Shown here: one piece after another, positions 1 to 6,791 of the stretch
Layout of the letters: each line of letters opens with the position of its first letter
Position numbering within the stretch: the stretch's first letter is position 1
Origin: an uncultured Eubacteriales bacterium
GTDB lineage: Bacteria > Bacillota > Clostridia > Christensenellales > Aristaeellaceae
Assembly (NCBI GenBank): GCA_902761825.1
Contig: CACWLY010000017.1
Coordinates: 1-64,000 of the forward strand
Length of the DNA stretch: 64,000 nt
Reading direction: 5' to 3'
Position numbers and translations under genes: made by a program
The notes under the pieces: model-generated
Seen by the model: only the letters and a program-made list of their open reading frames with translations
What the model was told of the DNA's origin: nothing
The model's database searches: none

Positions 1-109
1 TTTGCTATGCCCTGAAATCATTGTCCTATATCTTTTTCTTTGGCAAATGAAGAGGGGCCACCTCTTATGATCTGTTAGATCATTTTGAGACAGCCCCATG
101 CGCGGGGCC

Positions 110-526
110 TTATGCTCTTATGAGCTGGCTCCCTAGCCGAAGCGATACGGCGTCAATGGCTTCCGGCAGGTGATCGGAGAGGTGCTTTGCGAGGATCTCC
201 GCCTCGATCTGCGGGATGCCGTCAATATCCGGGCCGTCATCCGTGTCCACCCGCTGCATGATCAGGCAGTTGCCGCAGATGGGGCTCCCGTGCTTATGGG
301 CTTCATAGAGCCATGACGCCACGAAGTTGATTACCGGTCGCTCCTTCAATCGGGCCTCCTCGTCCACCACCATCATGTACGGCGCTTTCAGCCCCCTGGG
401 GTACACGTTCTCGATCCAATCGCAGCCGATCTGCTGGCTGAACCAGCGCCAGTCCCGGCCCTGGATGGCCGGAGTATCGATCAGCTTGATGCTGCCGTCA
501 ACGCCCAAATAGATGCCTTTATTCAT
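110..526 (-). CDS. DUF3846-like hypothetical protein
   Basis: A 138-residue protein of unknown function. It matches my memory of the DUF3846 family: an N-terminal YLGV stretch, then IDTPAIQGRDWRWF, the segment PRGLKAPYMMVVDEEARLK and a HGSPICGNCLIMQ segment near residue 85. DUF3846 proteins are typical passengers of Firmicute conjugative elements and plasmids. The ATG at 526 follows a clear AGGAGGAGAACGGA ribosome site. It is the last gene of the minus-strand series that starts near 2.95 kb. No catalytic motif is apparent; the family call is from pattern memory, not a search. Confidence 0.75.
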   Translation of the reverse strand: MNKGIYLGVDGSIKLIDTPAIQGRDWRWFSQQIGCDWIENVYPRGLKAPYMMVVDEEARLKERPVINFVASWLYEAHKHGSPICGNCLIMQRVDTDDGPDIDGIPQIEAEILAKHLSDHLPEAIDAVSLRLGSQLIRA

Positions 527-540
527 TCCGTTCTCCTCCT

Positions 541-750
541 TTAATAGATCCCGTCGTCGTCGATCAGATTGACCTTCTCCCGGATCAGCCGGATCGCGTC
601 ATCGTAGGAGCCTTTATGCACCTGCTCCCACAAATCGTTGTACTCGGTGATCCGTCGTTGCTTCTGCATCTCCCGGCGCACAAGGCCCAGGAGGACGAAG
701 ATATTCCCGCTTTCGTGCCGACTGCGGAAATGGATCGTTGCTTTCTCCAT
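541..750 (-). CDS. Small hypothetical protein
   Basis: A 69-residue, highly charged protein with no recognised domain. Residues 20-35 are basic (RREMQKQRR) and the C-terminus is acidic (LIDDDGIY). Its ATG overlaps the TGA of the upstream cyclotransferase-like gene, so the two are probably translationally coupled. The role is unknown; the tight packing with the DUF3846 and cyclotransferase-like genes suggests an accessory island function. Confidence 0.6.
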   Translation of the reverse strand: MEKATIHFRSRHESGNIFVLLGLVRREMQKQRRITEYNDLWEQVHKGSYDDAIRLIREKVNLIDDDGIY

Positions 751-1166
751 CAGGCTCCCTCCACCGAAGCGGCCACGATCAGCGGGTGCTGATCCAGGCC
801 GAAGTCATCGTACCCCAGCATAATGGTCATCAGGTAGTCGATGCGGGGCATGGACTTGGGGATGCCAGGCTCCATGACGTAGGCCATGGCGCTGACCGTC
901 TTCCCGTCCACCGTCACCCAAAAGTCCTCTTTGCGGTACACCCTGGGAAAGCCCTCATATCTGTCCAGGCTCAGTTCGTCTTTGTCGGAGATTTGCCACA
1001 CGGCGGCCTGGACAGAGGCGTCGGGCTTCGGTTCGATGGTCGCCACGTTGCGGAAAACCAGCTCATAGCCCCGGACGGTGCAGGCGCCAACCGGCACCGC
1101 ATCCGGGCAACGGCGTTTCATCTGCCGCTTGTTGAGGTTCGATCCATAGGCAAGGTAGTATTTCAT
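750..1166 (-). CDS. Gamma-glutamylcyclotransferase-like (AIG2/GGCT fold) protein
   Basis: A 138-residue protein beginning MKYYLAYGSNLNKRQM, the hallmark YGSN nucleotide-like loop of the GGCT/AIG2 fold. Later segments fit the fold: LDRYEGFPRVYRKEDFWV carries the conserved YEG with the catalytic glutamate, followed by AMAYVME. The family cleaves gamma-glutamyl-amine bonds with release of 5-oxoproline. I chose the ATG at 1166, just before YLAYGSN, over an upstream extension that lacks family residues. It shares the island with an amidoligase at 2979-3917, and such pairs have been predicted to make and break gamma-glutamyl or peptide amide tags. The substrate is unknown. Confidence 0.85.
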   Translation of the reverse strand: MKYYLAYGSNLNKRQMKRRCPDAVPVGACTVRGYELVFRNVATIEPKPDASVQAAVWQISDKDELSLDRYEGFPRVYRKEDFWVTVDGKTVSAMAYVMEPGIPKSMPRIDYLMTIMLGYDDFGLDQHPLIVAASVEGA

Positions 1167-1204
1167 AGGTTCATCCTTTCTGCCCTCTCCGGGGCGGGTA
1201 GTTC

Positions 1205-1576
1205 TCATTCCGTTGTCAGTCGGATAAAGCTGCCGGCATATTCCTCGATACGGGAAGGATGCAGGCCGTCGTCGATGATTGCTCTGCTTATCCCACTCGG
1301 CGGCCTGTTCGTCCAGCATTCAAGTACCGCGTTTGCCCAGCAGACGCTTTGAAACGATAGCCTGTCATAGCGACGAACGATTGTAGCGGCCACACACACC
1401 GCAATCGCCGCCCTGGGATGACGCTGAAAACACTGGTCGAAATTTCGTATCACATCAGGCGTGGAGCATTCCTTTACCACCGCGTCGATGTGGGCCAGGA
1501 AAAGGAATCTGGCATTGCGGCCGCCATCTCCATTGGCCGCCTTGATCTCACGGGCAAGTTCCTTATCCAATTTCAT
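1205..1576 (-). CDS. Hypothetical island protein
   Basis: A 123-residue protein beginning MKLDKELAREIKAANGDGG, with a ribosome site GGAAGGAGATCAG directly before the ATG at 1576. The middle is mildly hydrophobic (HPRAAIAVCVAATIVRRY), more like a buried helix than a membrane span. The C-terminal part (PSGISRAIIDDGLHPSRIEEYAGSF, split here only as description) has no domain that I recognise. It lies between the cyclotransferase-like gene and a 95-residue gene on the same strand. No function is proposed. Confidence 0.65.
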   Translation of the reverse strand: MKLDKELAREIKAANGDGGRNARFLFLAHIDAVVKECSTPDVIRNFDQCFQRHPRAAIAVCVAATIVRRYDRLSFQSVCWANAVLECWTNRPPSGISRAIIDDGLHPSRIEEYAGSFIRLTTE

Positions 1577-1621
1577 TCTGATCTCCTTCCTGCGTACAAG
1601 GCCCATGGGCGGGCGCTCGAT

Positions 1622-1909
1622 TTACTTGAACCGCCTGATAATGCCATCCATCATTTCCCGTTCTTCTGCGACCTTTTTATTGATCGCAACGCACACCCAG
1701 GCGCACGGATTATCCGGCATACTGTCAATAGCTTCATAAACCTGCTCGTAGGTATTGATAAAAACACGACGATCATCATGAACAGACGGAACAGCGTTGC
1801 GCCATTCTTCTGCCTTTGCTTCGTAGTCATGCGCCCATCTCCACAATTTCAGATGTTTCCAATCGTCGCGCTCACAAAAAATGCGATCCAATTCTTTTTC
1901 CGTAAGCAT
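1622..1909 (-). CDS. Hypothetical island protein
   Basis: A 95-residue soluble protein rich in Trp, Asp and Glu (WKHLKLWRWAHDYEAKAEEW near the N-terminus), with no recognised domain. It starts at the ATG at 1909, preceded by GAAAGAGAGGAAAAAG. It continues the same-strand run of small island genes. It could be a small regulatory or anti-defence protein, but nothing in the sequence supports a specific call. Confidence 0.6.
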   Translation of the reverse strand: MLTEKELDRIFCERDDWKHLKLWRWAHDYEAKAEEWRNAVPSVHDDRRVFINTYEQVYEAIDSMPDNPCAWVCVAINKKVAEEREMMDGIIRRFK

Positions 1910-1965
1910 TTCTTTTTCCTCTCTTTCTGCCGGGGATTGAGGGCTCCCCGGCCGGCCCGCGTCCG

Positions 1966-2571
1966 TTATGCCCAGTACTGCTGGAGCTCACCGTTATGCA
2001 TCTCGTAACCGTGGGTGACGTTTCCACGGACGTTGAAGACGATGTAATTCCAATCCCAGGCTTCAAAGAGGGCTTTGCGGGGGATCATCCCCACCGCGCG
2101 GCAGCGGCGGTGCCTGTTGATTTCGAATTTCTTGACTTCATGGACTATCACGATCTTGGACCGGTCAAAGCCGAACTCATCTGCGATCATATCGGTGGCT
2201 TCCTCGTCGGACAGCTCCCGGGCGCCAGCCTTCTCCAGCTTTTCGTACTCCGCCTGGCTGACGTTGTGCTCATCTTCGAAAGGCTGCCATTCCTGCTCTT
2301 TTTCCAGATCCGCTTCCAGGCGGGCAATCCTGGCATCCTTTTCTTTGAGGTACTGCATCAGATTCTTTTCAACTTCCATCTGCTCGGAGCGCAGGCGCTC
2401 GATGGTTTCCAGGCGTTTGTCATACACTTTCTGAACGCCGCCGTTCCGGACAAAGTGGCTGCAAAAGGCTTTCTTATCGCCGTCGAAGGCGTAGTACTGC
2501 GCTTCGATCTCGGCGTATTCCTCAACGGACGGCTCGAAACCGGTCAGATCGGTGAATTCGTGAAGCATCAT
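1966..2571 (-). CDS. Hypothetical protein with central coiled coil
   Basis: A 201-residue protein. Residues about 53-95 form a charged heptad-like stretch (RLETIERLRSEQMEVEKNL, then EKDARIARLEADLEKEQEW) likely to be a coiled coil. The C-terminal third contains HRRCRAVGMIPRKALFEAW and no known catalytic motif. The ATG at 2571 follows AAGGAGGAATTTGAAAA. Similar unannotated proteins are common in gut Firmicute conjugative elements, in my recollection. The bases between it and the next gene (2572-2699) hold an 8-bp-stem hairpin CCTTACTC/GAGTAAGG. Confidence 0.65.
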   Translation of the reverse strand: MMLHEFTDLTGFEPSVEEYAEIEAQYYAFDGDKKAFCSHFVRNGGVQKVYDKRLETIERLRSEQMEVEKNLMQYLKEKDARIARLEADLEKEQEWQPFEDEHNVSQAEYEKLEKAGARELSDEEATDMIADEFGFDRSKIVIVHEVKKFEINRHRRCRAVGMIPRKALFEAWDWNYIVFNVRGNVTHGYEMHNGELQQYWA

Positions 2572-2699
2572 TTTTCAAATTCCTCCTTGATTTTTTTGCC
2601 TTACTCTGTTACCATCAAGGAGGCGGGAGTAAGGCTTCCCGCTCTCCTGGTTCTTCAGGAATTGGTCGGTGGCTTTCTCAGGGCTTCACCGGCCTTTTC

Positions 2700-2825
2700 T
2701 TACGCTTCGACCTTGCTGTCTCGCACGATCTGGGCGGCTTCCTGAGCTGCTTCCTTGTCCTTGAGTGTCGCTTCGATCAGTTTTGCGATGTTCTCAAGGA
2801 ACTTGTTCAGCTCCTGGGCTGTCAT
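2700..2825 (-). CDS. Short acidic/helical protein downstream of a coupled leader
   Basis: A 41-residue helical protein (MTAQELNKFLENIAKLIEAT at the N-terminus, ending VRDSKVEA). A longer open frame exists upstream, but it runs through the promoter and ribosome site, so I reject it as coding. A 38-bp exact tandem duplication (2798-2835 and 2836-2873) covers the start. The first copy has the good ribosome site (GGAGGGAGGA), but its ATG at 2863 opens a 13-codon frame whose TGA overlaps this gene's ATG (ATGA). Translation is therefore probably by coupling, or the duplication has damaged the gene. Confidence 0.45.
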   Translation of the reverse strand: MTAQELNKFLENIAKLIEATLKDKEAAQEAAQIVRDSKVEA

Positions 2826-2873
2826 CTCGTCCACTGGAACTTGTTCAGCTCCTGGGCTGTCATCTCGTCCACT
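2798..2873. repeat. 38-bp exact tandem duplication
   Basis: Two back-to-back identical 38-bp copies begin GGAACTTGTTCAGC and end TCGTCCACT. The unit length is not a multiple of three, so the duplication shifts the frame between the ribosome-site-proximal start and the body of the gene at 2700-2825. Confidence 0.95.
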
Positions 2874-2922
2874 GTCCTCCCTCCTTCCGTAAGAGCCTTG
2901 GTAGCTCTGCCTTACGTCTATT

Positions 2923-2967
2923 ATATTACACCCGATTCGGGTGTTTGTCAACACTTTTTTCGGGTGT
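2923..2967 (-). promoter_or_regulatory. Island promoter P1 with two 17-bp operators
   Basis: On the minus strand TTGACA (2946-2951) and TAATAT (2923-2928) are spaced by 17 bp. The spacer is filled by the operator ACACCC-GATTC-GGGTGT (2928-2944). A second copy, ACACTT-TTTTC-GGGTGT, lies just upstream at 2951-2967. The design is the same as promoter P2 at 4623-4651, so one repressor probably controls both operons. Confidence 0.75.
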
Positions 2968-2978
2968 AATACAATTTT

Positions 2979-3917
2979 TTATGCGGCAATTTGCTCTGCG
3001 AACGCTGCGGTCAGATGGAGTCTGGCCGTTTTGAATTCCGGGCCCCGCATGTGAAGCCGATTCTTCAGGACAGCCAGCATAAGCTTCCCGCGCTGTTCCT
3101 TGCTTTCATAGTGGGCGCTCTTCATGAAGTACAGGTTGTCCTTGGCGTTGATAGCCCATGCGCTCATGGCCAGGCAGAACTGGACGTACGCCTTGATCTT
3201 GCCAGCGTGGGTCGTTCCGTTGAACAGCCGGAACTCTACGGTGCCCTTGGTGAAGAAAGCATGGAGGTTCACGCCGTGATACCTGGAGCTGTCATAGTGG
3301 GCGTGGCTGATCCCGCCGATATGGCCGTCATTGATGGAGCTGTACCAGATGCGCTCCATGGATTCGCGGGAGCGAACGCTGTCATGCTTCATGGCTTTCA
3401 GCAGATTGGCGTTGATCTTTTTGCACCAGCGGTTTTCCCGGTCACCGATCTCCAGCGCTTCGTAGAACAGATCCTGACGGCCGACGGCGAAGTTGATCAG
3501 CCTGGTTAGGGAATCAGGCGTGTGGTTCGCGCCGTCCACATGAACGTGGATTCCGCAGCTGCTGTTGGCGATTGCTCCTGCCTCCCTGAGCTTCCGAATG
3601 ATTTCCTGCAGAGCTTCCAGATCCTCGTACTGGAGGATCGGCGTCACCACTTCGCAGCGATGGTCATCGGAGGACCGGCCTTCGCTGACAGAACGGCGAT
3701 GTCCGCGGACATTGATTTCCGGACTGATGGAGATATCCCGCATGCACTTCCAGGTGCGGCCTTTGTTGTCCTTGGCCGTCCGAGTATCGTATCCGTCGCT
3801 CAGACGCCCGGTGGCGGTCCCACCGAAGTATCCCGAGATAACCTGCGCGGCCTTCTCACGGGTGATGCCGGTCAGTTCGATCTCTACGCCGAAGTTCTGA
3901 TTCTGAATGGTGATCAT
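2979..3917 (-). CDS. Amidoligase family protein (COOH-NH2 ligase)
   Basis: A 312-residue protein matching the putative amidoligase family (Pfam Amidoligase_2). It has an N-terminal NFGVEIELTGI strand with the metal-binding glutamates, CEVVTPIL near residue 90, a CGIHVHVDG motif near residue 120, and VEFRLFNGT near residue 230, which supplies the conserved E-x-R. The family is predicted from fold analysis to form amide bonds using ATP, in the glutamine-synthetase/carboxylate-amine-ligase superfamily. The ATG at 3917 has an AAAGGAG site. It lies 32 bp downstream of the gene at 3950-4573, in the operon driven by P2. Its partner may be the cyclotransferase-like protein at 750-1166. The substrate is unknown. 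Confidence 0.85.
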   Translation of the reverse strand: MITIQNQNFGVEIELTGITREKAAQVISGYFGGTATGRLSDGYDTRTAKDNKGRTWKCMRDISISPEINVRGHRRSVSEGRSSDDHRCEVVTPILQYEDLEALQEIIRKLREAGAIANSSCGIHVHVDGANHTPDSLTRLINFAVGRQDLFYEALEIGDRENRWCKKINANLLKAMKHDSVRSRESMERIWYSSINDGHIGGISHAHYDSSRYHGVNLHAFFTKGTVEFRLFNGTTHAGKIKAYVQFCLAMSAWAINAKDNLYFMKSAHYESKEQRGKLMLAVLKNRLHMRGPEFKTARLHLTAAFAEQIAA

Positions 3918-3949
3918 GGTGGTATCTCCTTTCAATCCTGCCAGGCTGT

Positions 3950-4573
3950 TTAGTGAAGCACTACGCGGTTCTTGCCGACAGTGATCACGGTGTATTCAAA
4001 GCGGTTGTCGTTCCAGCTGCGGGTGACCTTGGCAATGCGGTTCATCTTCATGTTCGGTTTTCCCATATGGCGGCGGACAGCGGGGAGAAGGACCTTCCTG
4101 ACCTCATCAGAAGTGATGTCCTTTGTGCGGATCCTGGCTTCTTCTACACGTTCCAGATCGTATTTTGCGCGGAGGCGGCTGTAATACTTTTCCATGGCCG
4201 CTTCGCCTTCTTCGCCTTCCAGGTACCAGTCTGCGTCACGACGGCTGCCGATTTTGAAGAAGATGCGCTTCTCGATGACATCCAAGCGTTCGTTCCAGAT
4301 GATGGCGTCCCGGCCAAAGCCGCGGGCGTTGATCACCCGTTCGTCATCACACCGGCCGACGGTAAGAACGATTGCTTCGGCGGTCCTGAAGTTCTCGCCC
4401 CAGATCGTTTCCTGGTGGAGCATTACCCGGATCACTTCGTTGCCCTTCCGAAAATCAATCTTAGCGATTTCTCCCTGGGAGCCGTTCATCGTGTTGGTGT
4501 TGATCTGATAACCGGCGTTCAGGAACTCGGAGATCTTGGCGGCGTAGATGGCGTTGATTTCTGTGGACTTCAT
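3950..4573 (-). CDS. Hypothetical island protein, first gene of the P2 operon
   Basis: A 207-residue soluble protein with no recognised domain. The N-terminal part (AAKISEFLNAGYQINTNTM, then GSQGEIAKIDFRKGNEVIRV) looks like an alpha-beta fold; the C-terminal part is basic (PNMKMNRIAKVTRSWNDNRF). It starts at the ATG at 4573 behind GAAGGGAGAAAACACC and is the first gene after the operator-controlled promoter at 4623-4651. Proteins of this kind recur in conjugative elements in my recollection, but the function is unknown. Confidence 0.65.
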   Translation of the reverse strand: MKSTEINAIYAAKISEFLNAGYQINTNTMNGSQGEIAKIDFRKGNEVIRVMLHQETIWGENFRTAEAIVLTVGRCDDERVINARGFGRDAIIWNERLDVIEKRIFFKIGSRRDADWYLEGEEGEAAMEKYYSRLRAKYDLERVEEARIRTKDITSDEVRKVLLPAVRRHMGKPNMKMNRIAKVTRSWNDNRFEYTVITVGKNRVVLH

Positions 4574-4622
4574 GGTGTTTTCTCCCTTCGTTGATGTCTT
4601 AGTTGGTATCGCTTACAACCAT

Positions 4623-4651
4623 ATATTACACCCAAAACGGGTGTATGTCAA
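4623..4651 (-). promoter_or_regulatory. Island promoter P2 with embedded operator
   Basis: On the minus strand TTGACA (4646-4651) and TAATAT (4623-4628) are spaced by exactly 17 bp. The operator ACACCC-AAAAC-GGGTGT (4628-4644) fills the spacer, in the same register as in P1. It drives the hypothetical gene at 3950-4573 and the amidoligase. Confidence 0.75.
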
Positions 4652-4660
4652 GAGGCAATT

Positions 4661-4715
4661 ACACTTTTTTTCAGTGTTTTTTACACTTGACACGGGTGCA
4701 CGTTTGCGGTAGTAT
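4661..4715 (+). promoter_or_regulatory. Island promoter P3 with two operator-like sites
   Basis: TTGACA (4687-4692) and TAGTAT (4710-4715) are spaced by 17 bp and lead to the GTG-started regulator at 4738. Operator variants ACACTT-TTTTT-CAGTGT (4661-4677) and ACACTT-GACAC-GGGTGC (4683-4699) sit upstream of and across the -35 box. This suggests autoregulation of the divergent P2/P3 pair. Confidence 0.65.
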
Positions 4716-4737
4716 AAGAGGCGAAGGAGGTGAGACT

Positions 4738-4983
4738 GTGACAAAGTATTCACGGCTCCGCTATAAGATGAACGTGCTGTCCGCTCTCAAAGAGGCTGGA
4801 TACACAACCGGCCGGATCCGCAGTGAGAAGATTATGGGCGAACAAATGCTGCAGAAAATCCGGAAGGGTGAAGAAATGCCATCATGGGGAACAATCGAGA
4901 CGATATGCAGAATTCTCAATTGCCAGCCCGGCGATATTGTCGAATATGTTCCCAGAAACGAAGGAGCCGATGACGATGCGTAA
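4738..4983 (+). CDS. XRE/Cro-type transcriptional regulator
   Basis: An 81-residue DNA-binding protein with the helix-turn-helix pattern of the XRE (HTH_26) family. A short N-terminal helix is followed by SEKIMGEQMLQKIRKGEEMP as turn and recognition helix, then ETICRILNCQPGDIVEYVP, the typical LxCxxGDIVE ending. The start is a GTG at 4738 behind the strong site AAGGAGGTGAGACT; an upstream ATG frame runs through the promoter. It is the best candidate for the repressor that reads the five ACACCC-N5-GGGTGT sites around P1, P2 and P3. It overlaps the next gene by 8 bp. Confidence 0.8.
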   Translation: MTKYSRLRYKMNVLSALKEAGYTTGRIRSEKIMGEQMLQKIRKGEEMPSWGTIETICRILNCQPGDIVEYVPRNEGADDDA

Positions 4984-5350
4984 TCTTGGAACGACTTACC
5001 GTATTGGCGGAGTTTTCATGGTTGAAAATATGACAAACGGGAAGATGCTCATAGGTTCTTCGTTTGACGTTGAAGGGTACAGAAAGCGTCTTCGAAAACA
5101 GCTTGAGGCCGGGCAGCATCCGAATCTGGAATTGCAGAAAGACTACAGCAATCATAATCGGTTCCGCTTTAATCTTCTGCATGTCGGCATTTATCCAAAG
5201 TATCAGGATTATAGCAATGAGCGCCGGAAGTTGTATGATCTCGAAAGAAAATACGAAAAAAAGTATGGTGTGCTAGAGGGTGGTTACAATCGCCCTGTAG
5301 GAAAAAAGAAAGAAGCCCCGGATGCGTCAACATCCGAGGCCGGGGAGTGA
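4976..5350 (+). CDS. GIY-YIG-like nuclease domain protein
   Basis: A 124-residue protein whose first 70 residues follow the GIY-YIG pattern in diverged form: GGVFMVENMTNGKMLIGSS replaces the usual GIYxIxNxxNGKxYIGxS. It is followed by FDVEGYRKRLRKQLEAGQHP and LELQKDYSNHNRFRF, matching the conserved R, H/N and LQ positions. The first Tyr pair is changed (GVF, LIG), so cleavage activity is uncertain. The C-terminal 40 residues are charged (YDLERKYEKKYGV). The ATG at 4976 is 9 bp after AAGGAG; 4970 is an alternative. It is co-transcribed with the XRE gene. A partial or regulatory homing-type domain is also possible. Confidence 0.6.
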   Translation: MRNLGTTYRIGGVFMVENMTNGKMLIGSSFDVEGYRKRLRKQLEAGQHPNLELQKDYSNHNRFRFNLLHVGIYPKYQDYSNERRKLYDLERKYEKKYGVLEGGYNRPVGKKKEAPDASTSEAGE

Positions 5351-5353
5351 GGA

Positions 5354-5605
5354 TTACAGCTTCTTGGGATTGCCTGCAAAGTCGTGCGTGACTTTGGGTT
5401 CCTTATTGGGCACTCTCACGATAATATCTGATATATCACAGTCCAGTGCTTCACAGATCAGATCGAGATGCTCAAAGCTGATCCTTTCAGCAAACTCATT
5501 GTAGAGTTCGCTGATCGTGGTGGGACGGATACCGGTGGCTCTTGCCAGGTCCGCCTGATTACGCCGGAGTTCGCCAAGCTTCCGGGAGAGAACGATCTTA
5601 ATCAT
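5354..5605 (-). CDS. XRE-family transcriptional regulator (HTH_26)
   Basis: An 83-residue regulator with a clear helix-turn-helix: SRKLGELRRNQADLARATG, IRPTTISELYNEF as turn and recognition helix, then DLICEALDCDISDIIVRVP, the standard HTH_26 ending. I start at the ATG at 5605 (MIKIVL); an ATG at 5614 and a TTG at 5608 are alternatives near the AAGGAG site. It converges on the GIY-YIG-like gene with a 3-bp gap. An inverted repeat GTTATCA-N14-TGATAAC at 5665-5692 lies upstream and could be its own operator. Confidence 0.8.
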   Translation of the reverse strand: MIKIVLSRKLGELRRNQADLARATGIRPTTISELYNEFAERISFEHLDLICEALDCDISDIIVRVPNKEPKVTHDFAGNPKKL

Positions 5606-5664
5606 CAACACCATGCTCCTTCGTGTGAGATTCTAACATCCTTTTGCAGATTTCGCTTGAATTT

Positions 5665-5692
5665 GTTATCATTTCACGCAATGGGTGATAAC
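5665..5692. promoter_or_regulatory. Inverted repeat upstream of the XRE gene
   Basis: GTTATCA (5665-5671) and TGATAAC (5686-5692) form a perfect 7-bp inverted repeat about 60 bp upstream of the minus-strand XRE gene. Its sequence differs from the ACACCC-type operators, so it probably belongs to a different regulator. Confidence 0.4.
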
Positions 5693-5730
5693 ATATCGGA
5701 TTATGTTAGAAAGGGAGGAGCACGGGGTTG

Positions 5731-5775
5731 AAAAAAGGGCCTACGCTTCATTCGAGAAGCATAAACCCTTTTTTA
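5731..5775 (-). terminator. Rho-independent terminator downstream of ssrA
   Basis: AAAAAAGGG and CCCTTTTTT flank an inner stem GCTTC/GAAGC. Read on the minus strand it ends in a T run and lies about 100 bp beyond the CCA end of the tmRNA gene. Confidence 0.6.
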
Positions 5776-5782
5776 CTGCCGG

Positions 5783-5842
5783 TCACTCAAGATCGGCGAT
5801 TGAGATTTCGAGGACGAACAGGCCGTTGACCATGTAAATCAT
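5783..5842 (-). CDS. Doubtful 19-codon ORF beside the tmRNA end
   Basis: A short frame (MIYMVNGLFVLEISIADLE) starts 3 bp after CAGGAG. In the same frame it reads back without a stop into the 3' end of the tmRNA gene, so it may be the 3' remnant of a gene that once crossed the attachment site. No homologue is recognised, and it may not be expressed. Confidence 0.2.
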   Translation of the reverse strand: MIYMVNGLFVLEISIADLE

Positions 5843-5870
5843 GGGCTCCTGAGTTCGTCCAGCGAAACTA

Positions 5871-6220
5871 TGGTGGAGGTGAGGAGAATCGAACTCCTGT
5901 CCGAAGACCAAAGTACGGCATTTTCTCCGAGCGCAGTTTACATTTTGGATTTCCCGCATCCGAACGCCTGTAAACGGGCTTTCGGGTTTGGTAGCTTCAT
6001 TTTACCGGCCTTGCCGCAAAGCTTAGGCGGGCCTGTTCCTCACATCGATGACGCCGCTTGCTGAAGCCGTGAGCGCTTCAGGGCGACGGCCGCCAATCAG
6101 GCAGCGAAAGCGTAACTGTTAGTGTCAGTTATTTTTTATAGTTCCCCGTTTTTACGAGGCCAGGGTCCTCGGCTCGCTTATCCCGTCCTTCGCAATCCCC
6201 GTCGAAACCAGTACACCCCC
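5871..6220 (-). ncRNA. ssrA: Transfer-messenger RNA (tmRNA)
   Basis: The minus strand opens GGGGGTGTACTGGTTTCGAC and closes GGAGTTCGATTCTCCTCACC then TCCACCA, which are the tRNA-like ends of tmRNA with a T-arm and encoded CCA. The tag frame at 6126-6097, after the conserved AACT, reads DTNSYAFAA and stops with TGA, giving an (A)DTNSYAFAA degradation tag; the phase follows the Bacillus AACTGGC arrangement. The length is about 350 nt, normal for Firmicutes. smpB is directly upstream on the same strand, 13 bp away. The 3' end marks the boundary of the island at 1-5870. Confidence 0.96.
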
Positions 6221-6233
6221 ATGCTGACGGCGG

Positions 6234-6704
6234 TCAATCCGCCGACTGATGCCGCACCGCCCGCGCGGCCTGCATTTTCATATCCCGCTCCGCGGCGGCG
6301 TCGCGCTTGTCGTGCAGGTGCTTGCCCATGCACACGCCCAGTTCGAGCTTCACCCGGCCGTCCTTCAGGTACAGCTGCAAAGGGATCAGCGTATAGCCCT
6401 TCCGCTGCACCTGCTGCAGGAGCTTGCGGATCTCGGCCTTGTGCAGCAGCAGCTTTTTGGGCCGCATCGGGTCGGTATTGAAGATATTGCCCTGTTCGTA
6501 AGGGCTGATGTGCATGCCCTCCACGAAGGCTTCGCCGTCCTTGACGCGGGCGAAGCTTTCCTTCAGGCTCACATGCCCCTGGCGGATGGACTTGACCTCC
6601 GTGCCGTGCAGGGCAAGGCCGCATTCGTAGGTCTCCTCCACGAAGTAGTCGTGCCGCGCGCGGCGATTGCTGGCGACCGGCTTAACGCCTTTCTGCCTGG
6701 CCAT
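6234..6704 (-). CDS. smpB: SsrA-binding protein
   Basis: A 156-residue RNA-binding protein that loads tmRNA onto stalled ribosomes. It has the full family pattern: [20 protein letters not shown] near residue 15, [20 protein letters not shown], then [18 protein letters not shown], and a C-terminal basic tail ([18 protein letters not shown]). I chose the ATG at 6704 behind AAAGGAGGTGCTGCGC; a GTG three codons upstream lies inside that ribosome site. Adjacent to ssrA in the usual order, it probably shares the promoter at 6734-6762. Confidence 0.97.
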   Translation of the reverse strand: MARQKGVKPVASNRRARHDYFVEETYECGLALHGTEVKSIRQGHVSLKESFARVKDGEAFVEGMHISPYEQGNIFNTDPMRPKKLLLHKAEIRKLLQQVQRKGYTLIPLQLYLKDGRVKLELGVCMGKHLHDKRDAAAERDMKMQAARAVRHQSAD

Positions 6705-6733
6705 GCGCAGCACCTCCTTTCGCGGTAGGGCTT

Positions 6734-6762
6734 ATTATAGCATATCCGTTCGGTTTACGCAA
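6734..6762 (-). promoter_or_regulatory. smpB-ssrA promoter
   Basis: Minus-strand TTGCGT (6757-6762) and TATAAT (6734-6739) are spaced by 17 bp, about 30 bp before the smpB start. Confidence 0.65.
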
Positions 6763-6791
6763 TATACGGAAAACCGCGCGCGGCCCCCGGC

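Larger units (their letters stand above)
1..5870. mobile_element. Putative integrative island abutting the ssrA 3' end
   Basis: The stretch holds a dozen short genes of the kind found in conjugative elements and phages (DUF3846, GGCT-like, amidoligase, XRE, GIY-YIG), looks visibly lower in GC than the chromosome to its right, and stops at the CCA end of the tmRNA gene, a common integrase target. No integrase and no second copy of the ssrA end are visible, so the other boundary and the attachment repeat would lie outside the window. The first 109 bases contain no gene that I can support. Island status is inference from content and position. Confidence 0.5.

Noticed and set aside
2826-2954. N-terminal extension of the 2700 gene to an ATG at 2954
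   Set aside because: It would translate the -35 box, operator, -10 box and ribosome site of promoter P1.
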